Assembly (NCBI RefSeq): GCF_019654915.1
Contig: NZ_BPET01000018.1
Location: forward strand, 1-64,000
From: Shewanella sp. MBTL60-007
Lineage (GTDB): Bacteria > Pseudomonadota > Gammaproteobacteria > Enterobacterales > Shewanellaceae
DNA length: 64,000 nt
Direction of reading: 5' to 3'
Made by a program: the position numbers and the translations under genes. The notes beneath the pieces were generated by a model. It did not search any database, was not told the origin of the DNA, and saw nothing but the letters and a program-made list of their open reading frames with translations. Of the stretch, positions 44,283-52,005 are shown piece by piece. Positions within the stretch are counted from its first letter, which is position 1. Each line of letters starts with the position of its first letter.

Positions 44283-46707
44283 CAGTAGACTTCCTTGTAA
44301 AATTTTGGATAAAAGGGGAGAGCAAGAAGGTAAAGCCAATTCCCAGTAATAGGGTTAGGCCAAACGCATTAATTGCCGGTGTTTGGCTAAAGGCAAGCAA
44401 GCCAAAGGCGAGCAGGGTCGACATGGCTGACATAAATACCGCCATCATCACCCCGCGAGTTTGTTGTTTCGACTCGGCAAAAAATAGACTGTAATCGATG
44501 CCTATGCCGAAGACTAAGATCAGTGCCAGTGCATGAAATAGGGTTAGCGGATTATGACTGATCCCTAAGCAGGCCAAGGTTAGCAGAGCTGATAGGGTTG
44601 GCACCGCAACGACGATGGCAGCGAGCCTCAGGCCAAATCTAAAGGTAAAGATGATGCCAGCGATCAGTAACGCGAGTGCTAATAAACCCAAGGTGAGCTG
44701 GCGATAGTGACCCATGACCGTCGATATATCGCCGACTTTATCGACTAGCTGAACATGAGGGAGAGCATCGAAGCGTTGAGCCAGCGTCTCTAACTGGGTG
44801 ATACCGCCAAGCAGCACGATAGCGCCATAACCTGTCTCCCCCTCTGCTGGCGACAGCCATAGTGGCTTAAAACTTTCTCCCGCAGCATGATTTAACAAGC
44901 TATCGGCTGTGATGAAACCTCCCTTTGCCGCTTGGTATTGCTCTACGAGTGCGCCCTTAATGCTGGGGTCTAAGCCTAAGCTGGCAAGGATCTCATCTAG
45001 ATGCTCTAGGTAGATCTGCCCCTGTAGTTGATAGTGGCGTTCTTGTTCCGATTGTCTTGGCAGAAAGCGGCTTAGGCTGAGGTGATTACCGATTAAGTTA
45101 TCTTGCTCTGCTTGCCTGAGGAGCGGCTCCAACTGAGCGAGCTCATCGGTAACCTGCTGTTCGCTATCTCCGCTCACCAGTAGAAACTGATTGTCGGTGC
45201 CGCCACTGAGCAGGGTGCGTAGCTCATCTTCCTCGGCTTGAATGTCGGCAGGTGTATGCTGCAGCTGGCGGATATCGTCATTAGCCTCTATCTGGGTAAA
45301 GCCTATGGTGATAAAGATGCATGTCCCTATCGCGAGCAATAGTCGTTTAGTCAAACCTGCAGGCATCAGGCTAAGCATAAAGCCTTGGTAGCGACTGGCG
45401 TAATCGAGTGCTCGACTAGCATTACGCACAGGACGAGCCGCAAGTATTGGGTAGGCCAGTAGCAGGGTTAAGTAGGCACCGGCTAAGCCTGAAGCGCAGA
45501 ATATCGCGACTTGCTGCATTCCGGGGAAGGGGGCAAGGCCTATGGCGCTGTAGGCGATAACGCTGGTTAGTAGCGCCAGTGATATGGCGATAAAAATCTG
45601 TTGGATAACTCGATCACTACTATAGCTTGGGTGATTTAAGCGCTCACAGTAGTAATGAAAGCAGTAGTCGATAGAGATCCCGATAAGGCTAGTACCAAAG
45701 ACTAGCGTCAGTAGGTGTAGCTCACCAAATACCGCAGTTGTGGTTACCACTGCAAATAGAAAACTGCTACTGACGGTGACTAAGGCAATGGTTAGCGGCA
45801 TAAAGGAGCGAAACGCAAACCAGACTAAGGTGATCACACCTAGCAGTGAGATCACACCGATAGTCGAGACCTCTTTCTTGGCATTATCGGTAGCGGCTAT
45901 TGCATGAAATAGCGCCCCCGCCTTGATGATTTCAATATTGCGGTCTTGCTGCTTTACCGTATCGAATGCCGATGTCAGTGCTGAGAGTTGTAGCTGTTGT
46001 GCATTAGGGTTAAAGGCGCTATCACGGCCCTTAGCCATGACGATGGCGGCAAATTTAGGACTTTGGTTTAGCTCTTTAGCCTCGATAGTCTTGAGCAGCA
46101 CCCCTTGCTTAACGTTGAGCTGCTGTGATGGCGCCAACGCGAGCAGGTTATCTGGGTAGAGCAATAGTGGGTCATGGCTCAGCAAGTCGCTATTAGCATA
46201 GCTAAAGGCGTTATAGAGCTTTTCGAGCGCGGTTTGCGAGAGCGGCTGCCATTGCCCTCGTTCAAGAAGTTGTTGCTGCTTATCTGTGAGTAGCTGAAAT
46301 CTATGTTTAAAGTAATAACTGTTTAGTGCCTCGGCCTGCGCCATATCCGCGCTGCTAACATCGATAAAGGCACTTTCTTGATTACTCACTCGAGTCCCGT
46401 CTTTCGAGGGCTGGTTAAGCTTAGCCATTGCTGTCTTGGCTGCATCGATTGCCGACTGCTCGTTATCACTAATGAAGCCTAAGTAAATGCGGTTCGCCAA
46501 CTGCTGTTCGACCTGAGCCATGGCGCGCTGGGTCATTGGGCTCTCACTCACCTTGGGTAGCATGGCGAGAATATCGCTTTGTACTCGAGCGCCGCTTTGC
46601 CACAAAACAAGGCCAGTCGCAAAAGTAATGCCGATTAGGGTTAGCCAAATGAGCAGTCTTAACTTGGCTGTCTTGTGGTTTAGAAATCGATTAAAGCTCG
46701 GCTTCAT
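44272..46707 (-). CDS. apeM: MMPL/RND-type exporter ApeM
   Basis: An 811-residue inner-membrane transporter with about twelve helices in two halves, each with a large periplasmic loop. TLIGISIDYCFHYYCE and LVFGIGIDYSLFFAES carry the paired Asp-Tyr motifs of helices 4 and 10 that conduct protons in MMPL proteins. It probably exports the pigment or its lipid precursor. It overlaps apeL by one base. Confidence 0.85.
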   Translation of the reverse strand: MKPSFNRFLNHKTAKLRLLIWLTLIGITFATGLVLWQSGARVQSDILAMLPKVSESPMTQRAMAQVEQQLANRIYLGFISDNEQSAIDAAKTAMAKLNQPSKDGTRVSNQESAFIDVSSADMAQAEALNSYYFKHRFQLLTDKQQQLLERGQWQPLSQTALEKLYNAFSYANSDLLSHDPLLLYPDNLLALAPSQQLNVKQGVLLKTIEAKELNQSPKFAAIVMAKGRDSAFNPNAQQLQLSALTSAFDTVKQQDRNIEIIKAGALFHAIAATDNAKKEVSTIGVISLLGVITLVWFAFRSFMPLTIALVTVSSSFLFAVVTTTAVFGELHLLTLVFGTSLIGISIDYCFHYYCERLNHPSYSSDRVIQQIFIAISLALLTSVIAYSAIGLAPFPGMQQVAIFCASGLAGAYLTLLLAYPILAARPVRNASRALDYASRYQGFMLSLMPAGLTKRLLLAIGTCIFITIGFTQIEANDDIRQLQHTPADIQAEEDELRTLLSGGTDNQFLLVSGDSEQQVTDELAQLEPLLRQAEQDNLIGNHLSLSRFLPRQSEQERHYQLQGQIYLEHLDEILASLGLDPSIKGALVEQYQAAKGGFITADSLLNHAAGESFKPLWLSPAEGETGYGAIVLLGGITQLETLAQRFDALPHVQLVDKVGDISTVMGHYRQLTLGLLALALLIAGIIFTFRFGLRLAAIVVAVPTLSALLTLACLGISHNPLTLFHALALILVFGIGIDYSLFFAESKQQTRGVMMAVFMSAMSTLLAFGLLAFSQTPAINAFGLTLLLGIGFTFLLSPFIQNFTRKSTDVD

Positions 46708-47480
46708 TATGGCTGTTTGCCCTCGATCTGAGGGGCGGCATTTGGCGATACTTCTGGTAACGGAGCGGGGCTAAAGCGTTGCTTATCTGCTGCCGTTAAT
46801 GGGCCTTCATCGATGGCTGAAAATTCGATACGGCTGCGATCACCGTTACGGCTAAACAGCACCAGAGTTTGGATCTGCTCATCGCCTGCTAGTACCATCT
46901 GCGGTATCGCTTTCTCTAGCAATGGGTCAGTGGGTTTTAGCCCCAGTTGCCATTGTTGTGTCGCTTGTCCTTCAGTATTGGGTGCTAGCTGTAGGCTAAG
47001 GGTAAAATGCTGCTCTAACTGCTTAATATCACCGCTTAATAGGGCGTTTAACAGCTTTGGCATCAACTCACTCATCTGATTACCGCTGCCTGCTTGCTCG
47101 GCATTATTGATGTTGATATTGCCTTGGCTATCTATCTGGATAAGTTGCTTATCCTTTAAGATCAGCGTGCTGGCAAACGGGGTATTCTGTTGCCAAATCA
47201 TGCCCAGATCTTTGGCAAAGACAAACTCCCCCTGACTCACTAGCGGCTTCTTAAGCACCTTGAGGTAGCGATATTGGCTGAAATTCCCTTTCGCCTGCGC
47301 GCTTGGCGATAGCTGGGTCGTTAGCCTCGTCAGCTCTGCACTGCTCGCCTCATGCTGAAATAGCTCGGAGTAATCGGTGTGTGTATCAGCCTGCGCGTAA
47401 CTGCTGCTAAGCAGCACCGGTACGAAAGCAAATGCTAGAGCGAGTGCTAGAGCTTGTGTTAGGGGAATGAGGCGTTTCAT
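46707..47480 (-). CDS. apeL: LolA-like periplasmic carrier ApeL
   Basis: A 257-residue exported protein: signal peptide to about residue 31 (SSSYA-QA), then a LolA-type fold (SAQAKGNFSQYRYLKVLKKPL, in part; SQGEFVFAKDLGMIWQQNTP, in part). Expected to carry the hydrophobic product across the periplasm. The start overlaps the apeK stop. Confidence 0.83.
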   Translation of the reverse strand: MKRLIPLTQALALALAFAFVPVLLSSSYAQADTHTDYSELFQHEASSAELTRLTTQLSPSAQAKGNFSQYRYLKVLKKPLVSQGEFVFAKDLGMIWQQNTPFASTLILKDKQLIQIDSQGNININNAEQAGSGNQMSELMPKLLNALLSGDIKQLEQHFTLSLQLAPNTEGQATQQWQLGLKPTDPLLEKAIPQMVLAGDEQIQTLVLFSRNGDRSRIEFSAIDEGPLTAADKQRFSPAPLPEVSPNAAPQIEGKQP

Positions 47481-47923
47481 TCGCTTTGCTCGGCAGTGGG
47501 TGACTGAGGCAGTAGATGAGCAATCCTCTGCTGGAAAACATCAGGCGTTACAAAGCACAGCTCCTGAGTTTGCATATCGACCGCTGCCTGAATGGTGTGC
47601 CCCTTGGTGATGCGCTTACCTGTTTGGGCATCGACCACCTGATAGTTTATCTTGAGTCGGTTTTCCCATTCGACCAGTGCCGCCTTGATGATAATCGTCT
47701 GCTCGAAGGTGCTCGACTGTACGTATTTTATCTGCACATCCACAATCGGCCAGACGTAGCCCGAATCCTGCATGGCGCGGTAGCCGTAGCCTATTTTATC
47801 CAGCAGCTTACAGCGTACCAGCTCAAAGTAGCGTAGGTAGTTACCATGCCAAGTGATCCCCATCGAATCGACATCGTGGAATGGGATCTCAACTTCTAGT
47901 TCTGCGAATAAGATACCTTTCAT
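47477..47923 (-). CDS. apeK: Acyl-CoA/ACP thioesterase ApeK (4HBT family)
   Basis: A 148-residue hotdog thioesterase. The start is ATG 47923 with GGAG upstream; the frame extends to TTG 47929 but that is not needed. The catalytic loop is PFHDVDSMGITWHGNYLRYF (14-33), with Asp followed by Gly and the hot helix. It probably releases or edits chains on the ApeE/F carriers. The start codon overlaps the stop of the last of three mini-ORFs (TAATG) that repeat its own 5' end. Confidence 0.85.
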   Translation of the reverse strand: MKGILFAELEVEIPFHDVDSMGITWHGNYLRYFELVRCKLLDKIGYGYRAMQDSGYVWPIVDVQIKYVQSSTFEQTIIIKAALVEWENRLKINYQVVDAQTGKRITKGHTIQAAVDMQTQELCFVTPDVFQQRIAHLLPQSPTAEQSE

Positions 47924-48054
47924 TAGCAAGCTCCAACTTCGGAAGCGAGTTTAACTTTTTGCACAGCGAAACCATGCCAGCAGTTATAGCCCATCGAATC
48001 GACATCATGGAATGGGATCTCAACTTCTAGTTCTGCATGTAGAATGCCTTTCAT
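47923..48054 (-). CDS. Mini-ORF 3, truncated ApeK-like peptide
   Basis: Encodes 43 residues. The first 21 copy the ApeK N-terminus (MKGILHAELEVEIPFHDVDS then MG), with F6 replaced by H. The tail YNCWHGFAVQKVKLASEVGAC aligns with ApeK after WHG if five residues (NYLRY) are skipped: FAVQKVKLASEVG against FELVRCKLLDKIG. AGGAG precedes the ATG. The stop TAA overlaps the apeK ATG; the start overlaps the mini-ORF 2 stop (ATGA). Not previously known to me as a gene; expression is unproven. Confidence 0.5.
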   Translation of the reverse strand: MKGILHAELEVEIPFHDVDSMGYNCWHGFAVQKVKLASEVGAC

Positions 48055-48185
48055 TGATAGGCTCCTAGCTCGGAAGCTAACTTAATTTTTTGCACAGATA
48101 AGCCATGCCAACGGTCATAGCCCATAGAATCGACATCATGGAATGGGATCTCAACTTCTAGTTCTGCGAATAAGATACCTTTCAT
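48051..48185 (-). CDS. Mini-ORF 2, truncated ApeK-like peptide
   Basis: Encodes 44 residues. The 5' half has the ApeK version (ILFAEL); the tail is a diverged variant, YDRWHGLSVQKIKLASELGAY plus Q. Compared with the tails of mini-ORFs 1 and 3, the changes are largely synonymous or conservative (F/L, A/S, V/I, V/L). This hints at selection on the peptide. GGAG lies before the ATG; the start overlaps the mini-ORF 1 stop (TAATG). Confidence 0.5.
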   Translation of the reverse strand: MKGILFAELEVEIPFHDVDSMGYDRWHGLSVQKIKLASELGAYQ

Positions 48186-48316
48186 TAGCAAGCTCCAACT
48201 TCGGAAGCGAGTTTAACTTTTTGCACAGCGAAACCATGCCAGCAGTTATAGCCCATAGAATCGACATCATGGAATGGGGTCTCAACTTCTAGTTCTGCAT
48301 GTAGAATGCCTTTCAT
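48185..48316 (-). CDS. Mini-ORF 1, truncated ApeK-like peptide
   Basis: Encodes 43 residues and is the first of the array, 16 bases after the ammonia-lyase stop, with GGGAG 8 bases before the ATG. Nearly identical to mini-ORF 3; one base change gives Thr for Ile at residue 13. The TAA stop overlaps the next ATG. Confidence 0.5.
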   Translation of the reverse strand: MKGILHAELEVETPFHDVDSMGYNCWHGFAVQKVKLASEVGAC

Positions 48317-48332
48317 TAGCAAGCTCCCGTCA

Positions 48333-49895
48333 TTAGCCACATACTTCCCAATAGCCATTTTGGATTTTATCCACGGTTGAGCGTAGGGTCTGCTCTAATG
48401 GTCTATCTTCGGTCAGTAGCTCAAAGTCTGCTTCAACCTGAGCCAAGGTCTTACCCAGTGAGGGGGTAATCGAGCTGGGCTGGAGCTCCTCTTGGGCGAT
48501 GCGCAGGCGAATACCTTGAGACATGGCCAGAAGCGCCGCCGCTGCCACTTGTTCGGTAAGCTGTAATACCCGCATACAGTCGCGAGCCGAGATGGTACCC
48601 ATGCTCACCTTATCTTGGTTATGGCACTCGGTTGAGCGAGAAAATACGCTAGCAGGCATGGTGTTTTTCAGCGCCTCAGCCGTCCAAGCCGAAACTCCAA
48701 TCTGCACTGCCTTAAAGCCGTGGTTAATCGCCTTACGCTTGCCTTGGGCACCCGACAGGTTGGCGGGTAAACCGTTATTGAATTTTTGATCCATCACAAG
48801 CGCCATCTGACGATCGATAAGATCGGCAATATTAGCCACAGCGTTTTTCATTGCATCCATGGCAAAGGCGATATGGCCGCCATAGAAGTGACCGCCGTGT
48901 AGGATATGCTCGCCTTCACCATCGACAATCGGGTTATCGTTAGCGCTGTTAAGCTCGGTCTCGATAAATTGACGCATAAAGGGCAGCGCATCTTGCAGTA
49001 CGCCAATGACATGGGGGGCGCAGCGGATAGAGTATCTGTCCTGCAGTCTGTCAGAGTTGCGTGGATGGATATGATGATTGAGGTCTTCCCGGATCCACGC
49101 CGCGATCTGGTTTTGCCCAGGGTGTGGCTTAGCGGCAAATAGGATGTCATCGAAGTGATTCGAGTTACCTTTTAATGTTAGCGAAGCCATGGCGGTAATG
49201 CGGCTAGCAAGGCGCGCCATATATTGAGCGCGGTCATAGGCAAGGCAGGCCAGTGCCGTCATTACTGCGGTGCCGTTCATCAGCGCTAAGCCCTCTTTCG
49301 GGCGTAGCTTAAGCGGCACGATATTCAGCTCTTGATAGACGTCGCTGGTAGGGCGTCGCTCACCTTGATAGATGACATCACGTTCGCCCACAAGCACCGC
49401 GGCAAGGTAAGACAGTGGCGTTAAGTCACCGCTGGCACCGACTGACCCCTCTTCTGGGATCACTGGGGTGATGTTGAGATTGAGTAGGGTTTCGATACGC
49501 GCGAGTAGCTCGTAACTGACGCCAGATTTACCAACGGCGAGTGAGCTGAGTCGGCATGCCATCACGGCACGGGCTTGCATCGGTGATAGGATCTCTCCCA
49601 TACCGCAGCCGTGAAAACGGGTCAGATGCAGTGGTAATTCATGGACTAAATCTAAGCCAACCGTCACCGTGCAGGAGTCGCCATAACCTGTGGTGACGCC
49701 GTAAACCACACCCTCTTCTTTTAGCAGGCTATCGATGAATTGGGCACCCTTTTGGATATAGGCACGATACTCGGCAGTCTGATTGAGCTTAGCTGTCGCG
49801 CCTTTGGCGATAGCCACCACATCTTCAAGCGATAGGCTGTTATAGCCAAATTCAACGGTTTGCTGGCTAAGGTTATAGGTATTGTGTTGGGTCAT
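48333..49895 (-). CDS. Aromatic amino acid ammonia-lyase (HAL/TAL family)
   Basis: A 520-residue MIO enzyme. The cofactor forms from A154-S-G156 in GSVGASGDLTPLSYLAAVLVG (in part). The catalytic Tyr is in VVYGVTTGYGD (Y65), and RFHGCGMGE (93-101) occupies the substrate-selectivity loop, with H95. In aryl polyene operons it is thought to deaminate tyrosine to 4-coumarate or a related aryl starter rather than act in histidine breakdown; no hut genes are here. It is inserted between apeJ and apeK. Histidine activity cannot be excluded by sequence. Confidence 0.85.
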   Translation of the reverse strand: MTQHNTYNLSQQTVEFGYNSLSLEDVVAIAKGATAKLNQTAEYRAYIQKGAQFIDSLLKEEGVVYGVTTGYGDSCTVTVGLDLVHELPLHLTRFHGCGMGEILSPMQARAVMACRLSSLAVGKSGVSYELLARIETLLNLNITPVIPEEGSVGASGDLTPLSYLAAVLVGERDVIYQGERRPTSDVYQELNIVPLKLRPKEGLALMNGTAVMTALACLAYDRAQYMARLASRITAMASLTLKGNSNHFDDILFAAKPHPGQNQIAAWIREDLNHHIHPRNSDRLQDRYSIRCAPHVIGVLQDALPFMRQFIETELNSANDNPIVDGEGEHILHGGHFYGGHIAFAMDAMKNAVANIADLIDRQMALVMDQKFNNGLPANLSGAQGKRKAINHGFKAVQIGVSAWTAEALKNTMPASVFSRSTECHNQDKVSMGTISARDCMRVLQLTEQVAAAALLAMSQGIRLRIAQEELQPSSITPSLGKTLAQVEADFELLTEDRPLEQTLRSTVDKIQNGYWEVCG

Positions 49896-49903
49896 TTGCT
49901 TGC

Positions 49904-51631
49904 TTATCCTTTACTGCTACGACTACTGCCGCGACTGCTTTGCGCATCGGCACGCTGGAACTCTTCATCCTTGCGCCAAAAATCATAAAAATTAAACCAT
50001 TGCAGTGGCTCACTCAGGGCAAAACGCTCCAAGCGACTGCTAAATTCGTTTACGGCTTGCTCAAGCCTTTCGGCGCGTCCCGCTCTTGGGCCTTTTAAGG
50101 TATCGGCGAAGTGCTCAAGGTGAACATGATAGCGACCATTTTGGCGCAGACAGAACATGGTATAAACCGGACAGTCCAGCAGCCCCGCCAAAATGAACGG
50201 CCCTTGTGGGAATGCGGCCTGCTCACCTAAAAATTCTTGGTAGATCACCCGTCCAGCCGTTTGAGACGAGGTCCTGTCTCCGGCAATTACTACCAGTTCA
50301 CCGGCTTCAATCTTTTGCTGTAGTAGCATCGAGGTGCTCGGGCCGAGCTCGGTCACCTGAATAAGATTCAGTGAGCTATCAGGGTTAAGCTGCTTGAGCA
50401 CCCGATTAAAGTTCTCGGCGTTTTGCGTCAGCACCATGACGTTAACCTTGACTTGGCGCTGGTGGATTGAGATCGCGCGGCACAGCTCTAAATTACCTAG
50501 GTGTGAGACCAGTAACACGGCGCCATTGCCGGCAGCAAGTTGGCTGGCGAGCATTTCACGGTTGGGAAAGTCCACCTCTGAGAGCTTGATACGATCGCAC
50601 CAGGCATCGATTCTATCGAGGGCGGCATTACCGAAGGCGAAAAAGTGCTTCAGACTATCGCGCCAGCTGAGTGGCTCCCCCAACTGTGGGTGGTTAGGAC
50701 GCTGGTGCTTCACATGGGTTAAAAACTGCTTCGATGCGGTTCGCGCCGTGGTGCCTGTGATAAAGAAGTAGCAGATCACCGGATACATGATGACGCGGCA
50801 CAGCCAGTGCCCACCTAAGCGGTAGCTTTGGGCTAGCAGCTTAATTCCCCAGTAGCTGCCACGTTCACCCATGCTGGACCAGTGTTTGTTCTGGCTCGGC
50901 CTAGTCAGTTTGTGCAACAGCTTCTTGGGCTGACGTAACAACATGCCAAAGAAGAGTTTGCTGTGCATCAGTGAGATGCGCACATTGTCTTTGAGGCCTT
51001 GGAAATGACTGACACCATCTTCGGGGTAGATCACCCGTGTTGGCAGATGGATAACCGGGACACCTTGCCAATAGAGGCGCACCAGCACTTCGATATCGAA
51101 ATCCATGCGCTCGCCCAAGGCGTGGCTTAAAAATAGCTTCTCTGTTGCCGCCAGTGGGTAAACTCGAAAGCCACACATGGAGTCTTGAATATCAAAGCTT
51201 AAGGTCTCTATCCACACCCAGAAGTGGGTGATATAGCGGCCATACAAACGGCCCTTAGGTACGGATTCGTCGTACTGTGGAAGGCCGGAGATTAGTGCCT
51301 CTGGTGCTGATTCTGCACGGGCGATCATCGCCGGAATATCATCTAAATCGTGCTGACCGTCGGCATCGACCTGCAGCGCGTGGGTGAAACCATCGGCGTA
51401 GGCTCTGCGCAGGCCTGTCATCACCGCCGCACCTTTGCCGCGATTAAATGGGTGGTGGATCAGTGTCACCCAATCATATTTCTTAGCCAGCTCGATGAGC
51501 AGAAAGCGAGTGTCATCGTCACTGCCATCGTTAATCAGATAGCAGGGGAGCTCAAAAGCCGCGAGGCGAGCTAGCGTCTTCTCGATTGCGCCGCGATGAT
51601 TGTAGTTGGGAATAACCAGAGCTAGACGCAT
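49904..51631 (-). CDS. apeJ: Glycosyltransferase-acyltransferase fusion ApeJ
   Basis: A 575-residue two-domain protein. The N-terminal GT2 domain (about 1-240) has PNYNHRGAIEKTL, the DxD-like DADGQHD and GFRVYP. The C-terminal LpxL/HtrB-like acyltransferase (about 290-550) has the H-x4-E motif in SHLGNLELCRA and GDRTSSQTAGR. It is expected to attach the pigment to a lipid or sugar anchor at the membrane. Starts exactly at the apeI stop. Confidence 0.85.
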   Translation of the reverse strand: MRLALVIPNYNHRGAIEKTLARLAAFELPCYLINDGSDDDTRFLLIELAKKYDWVTLIHHPFNRGKGAAVMTGLRRAYADGFTHALQVDADGQHDLDDIPAMIARAESAPEALISGLPQYDESVPKGRLYGRYITHFWVWIETLSFDIQDSMCGFRVYPLAATEKLFLSHALGERMDFDIEVLVRLYWQGVPVIHLPTRVIYPEDGVSHFQGLKDNVRISLMHSKLFFGMLLRQPKKLLHKLTRPSQNKHWSSMGERGSYWGIKLLAQSYRLGGHWLCRVIMYPVICYFFITGTTARTASKQFLTHVKHQRPNHPQLGEPLSWRDSLKHFFAFGNAALDRIDAWCDRIKLSEVDFPNREMLASQLAAGNGAVLLVSHLGNLELCRAISIHQRQVKVNVMVLTQNAENFNRVLKQLNPDSSLNLIQVTELGPSTSMLLQQKIEAGELVVIAGDRTSSQTAGRVIYQEFLGEQAAFPQGPFILAGLLDCPVYTMFCLRQNGRYHVHLEHFADTLKGPRAGRAERLEQAVNEFSSRLERFALSEPLQWFNFYDFWRKDEEFQRADAQSSRGSSRSSKG

Positions 51632-52005
51632 TAGTTTGCATCCGCTGTGTTAGAGGCACCATTGAGTGCAATGCGTCCCGATGCAAAGCGCTTATCGCCA
51701 TCGCTGTAGGCAAACGTAAGCTTAGCCTTGGCTGCATTGTGGCTGATGTTGAGATCTACTTGAGTGCCGGGCAACATGAGTTGTTGAAACTTTAGAACCT
51801 CTAAGGTTGCGACATCTATGGCGTACCCGAAATGCTCACAGCCGAGCTTTATCGCCCAATCGAGCTGAGTCACGCCTGGCAGTACGGGTTGCTCTGGAAA
51901 GTGGCCATTAAAATAGTCGAGATCGGCTGCAATATTGAGCCGCCAAGTCACAGAGTCTTGGTTCTTGCTGCAACTGATGATGGTGGGCAATTTAGATCTA
52001 ATCAT
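51631..52005 (-). CDS. apeI: Aryl polyene dehydratase subunit ApeI
   Basis: A 124-residue FabZ-like hotdog protein. YFNGHFPEQPVLPGVTQLDW holds the active-site His and the Pro-Gly turn. Partner of ApeP in the characterised system. Its start overlaps the apeH stop by four bases (ATGA). Confidence 0.84.
   Translation of the reverse strand: MIRSKLPTIISCSKNQDSVTWRLNIAADLDYFNGHFPEQPVLPGVTQLDWAIKLGCEHFGYAIDVATLEVLKFQQLMLPGTQVDLNISHNAAKAKLTFAYSDGDKRFASGRIALNGASNTADAN

Larger units (their letters stand above)
47860..48316. repeat. 131-bp tandem repeat array at the 5' end of apeK
   Basis: The word ATCGAATCGACAT or ATAGAATCGACAT begins at 47862, 47993, 48124 and 48255, an exact 131-base period. The first copy lies inside apeK and the others make the mini-ORFs. 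Copies at alternate positions are most alike, so a 262-base double unit was probably duplicated last. Confidence 0.92.

Noticed and set aside
47860..48316. Possible CRISPR array
   Set aside because: The period is 131 bases with no short conserved repeat alternating with unique spacers. The units are copies of apeK coding sequence and no cas genes are present.
48906..49142. Antisense ORFs inside the ammonia-lyase, glnA, apeJ and other genes
   Set aside because: Shadows of strongly conserved coding frames, without ribosome sites or family matches.
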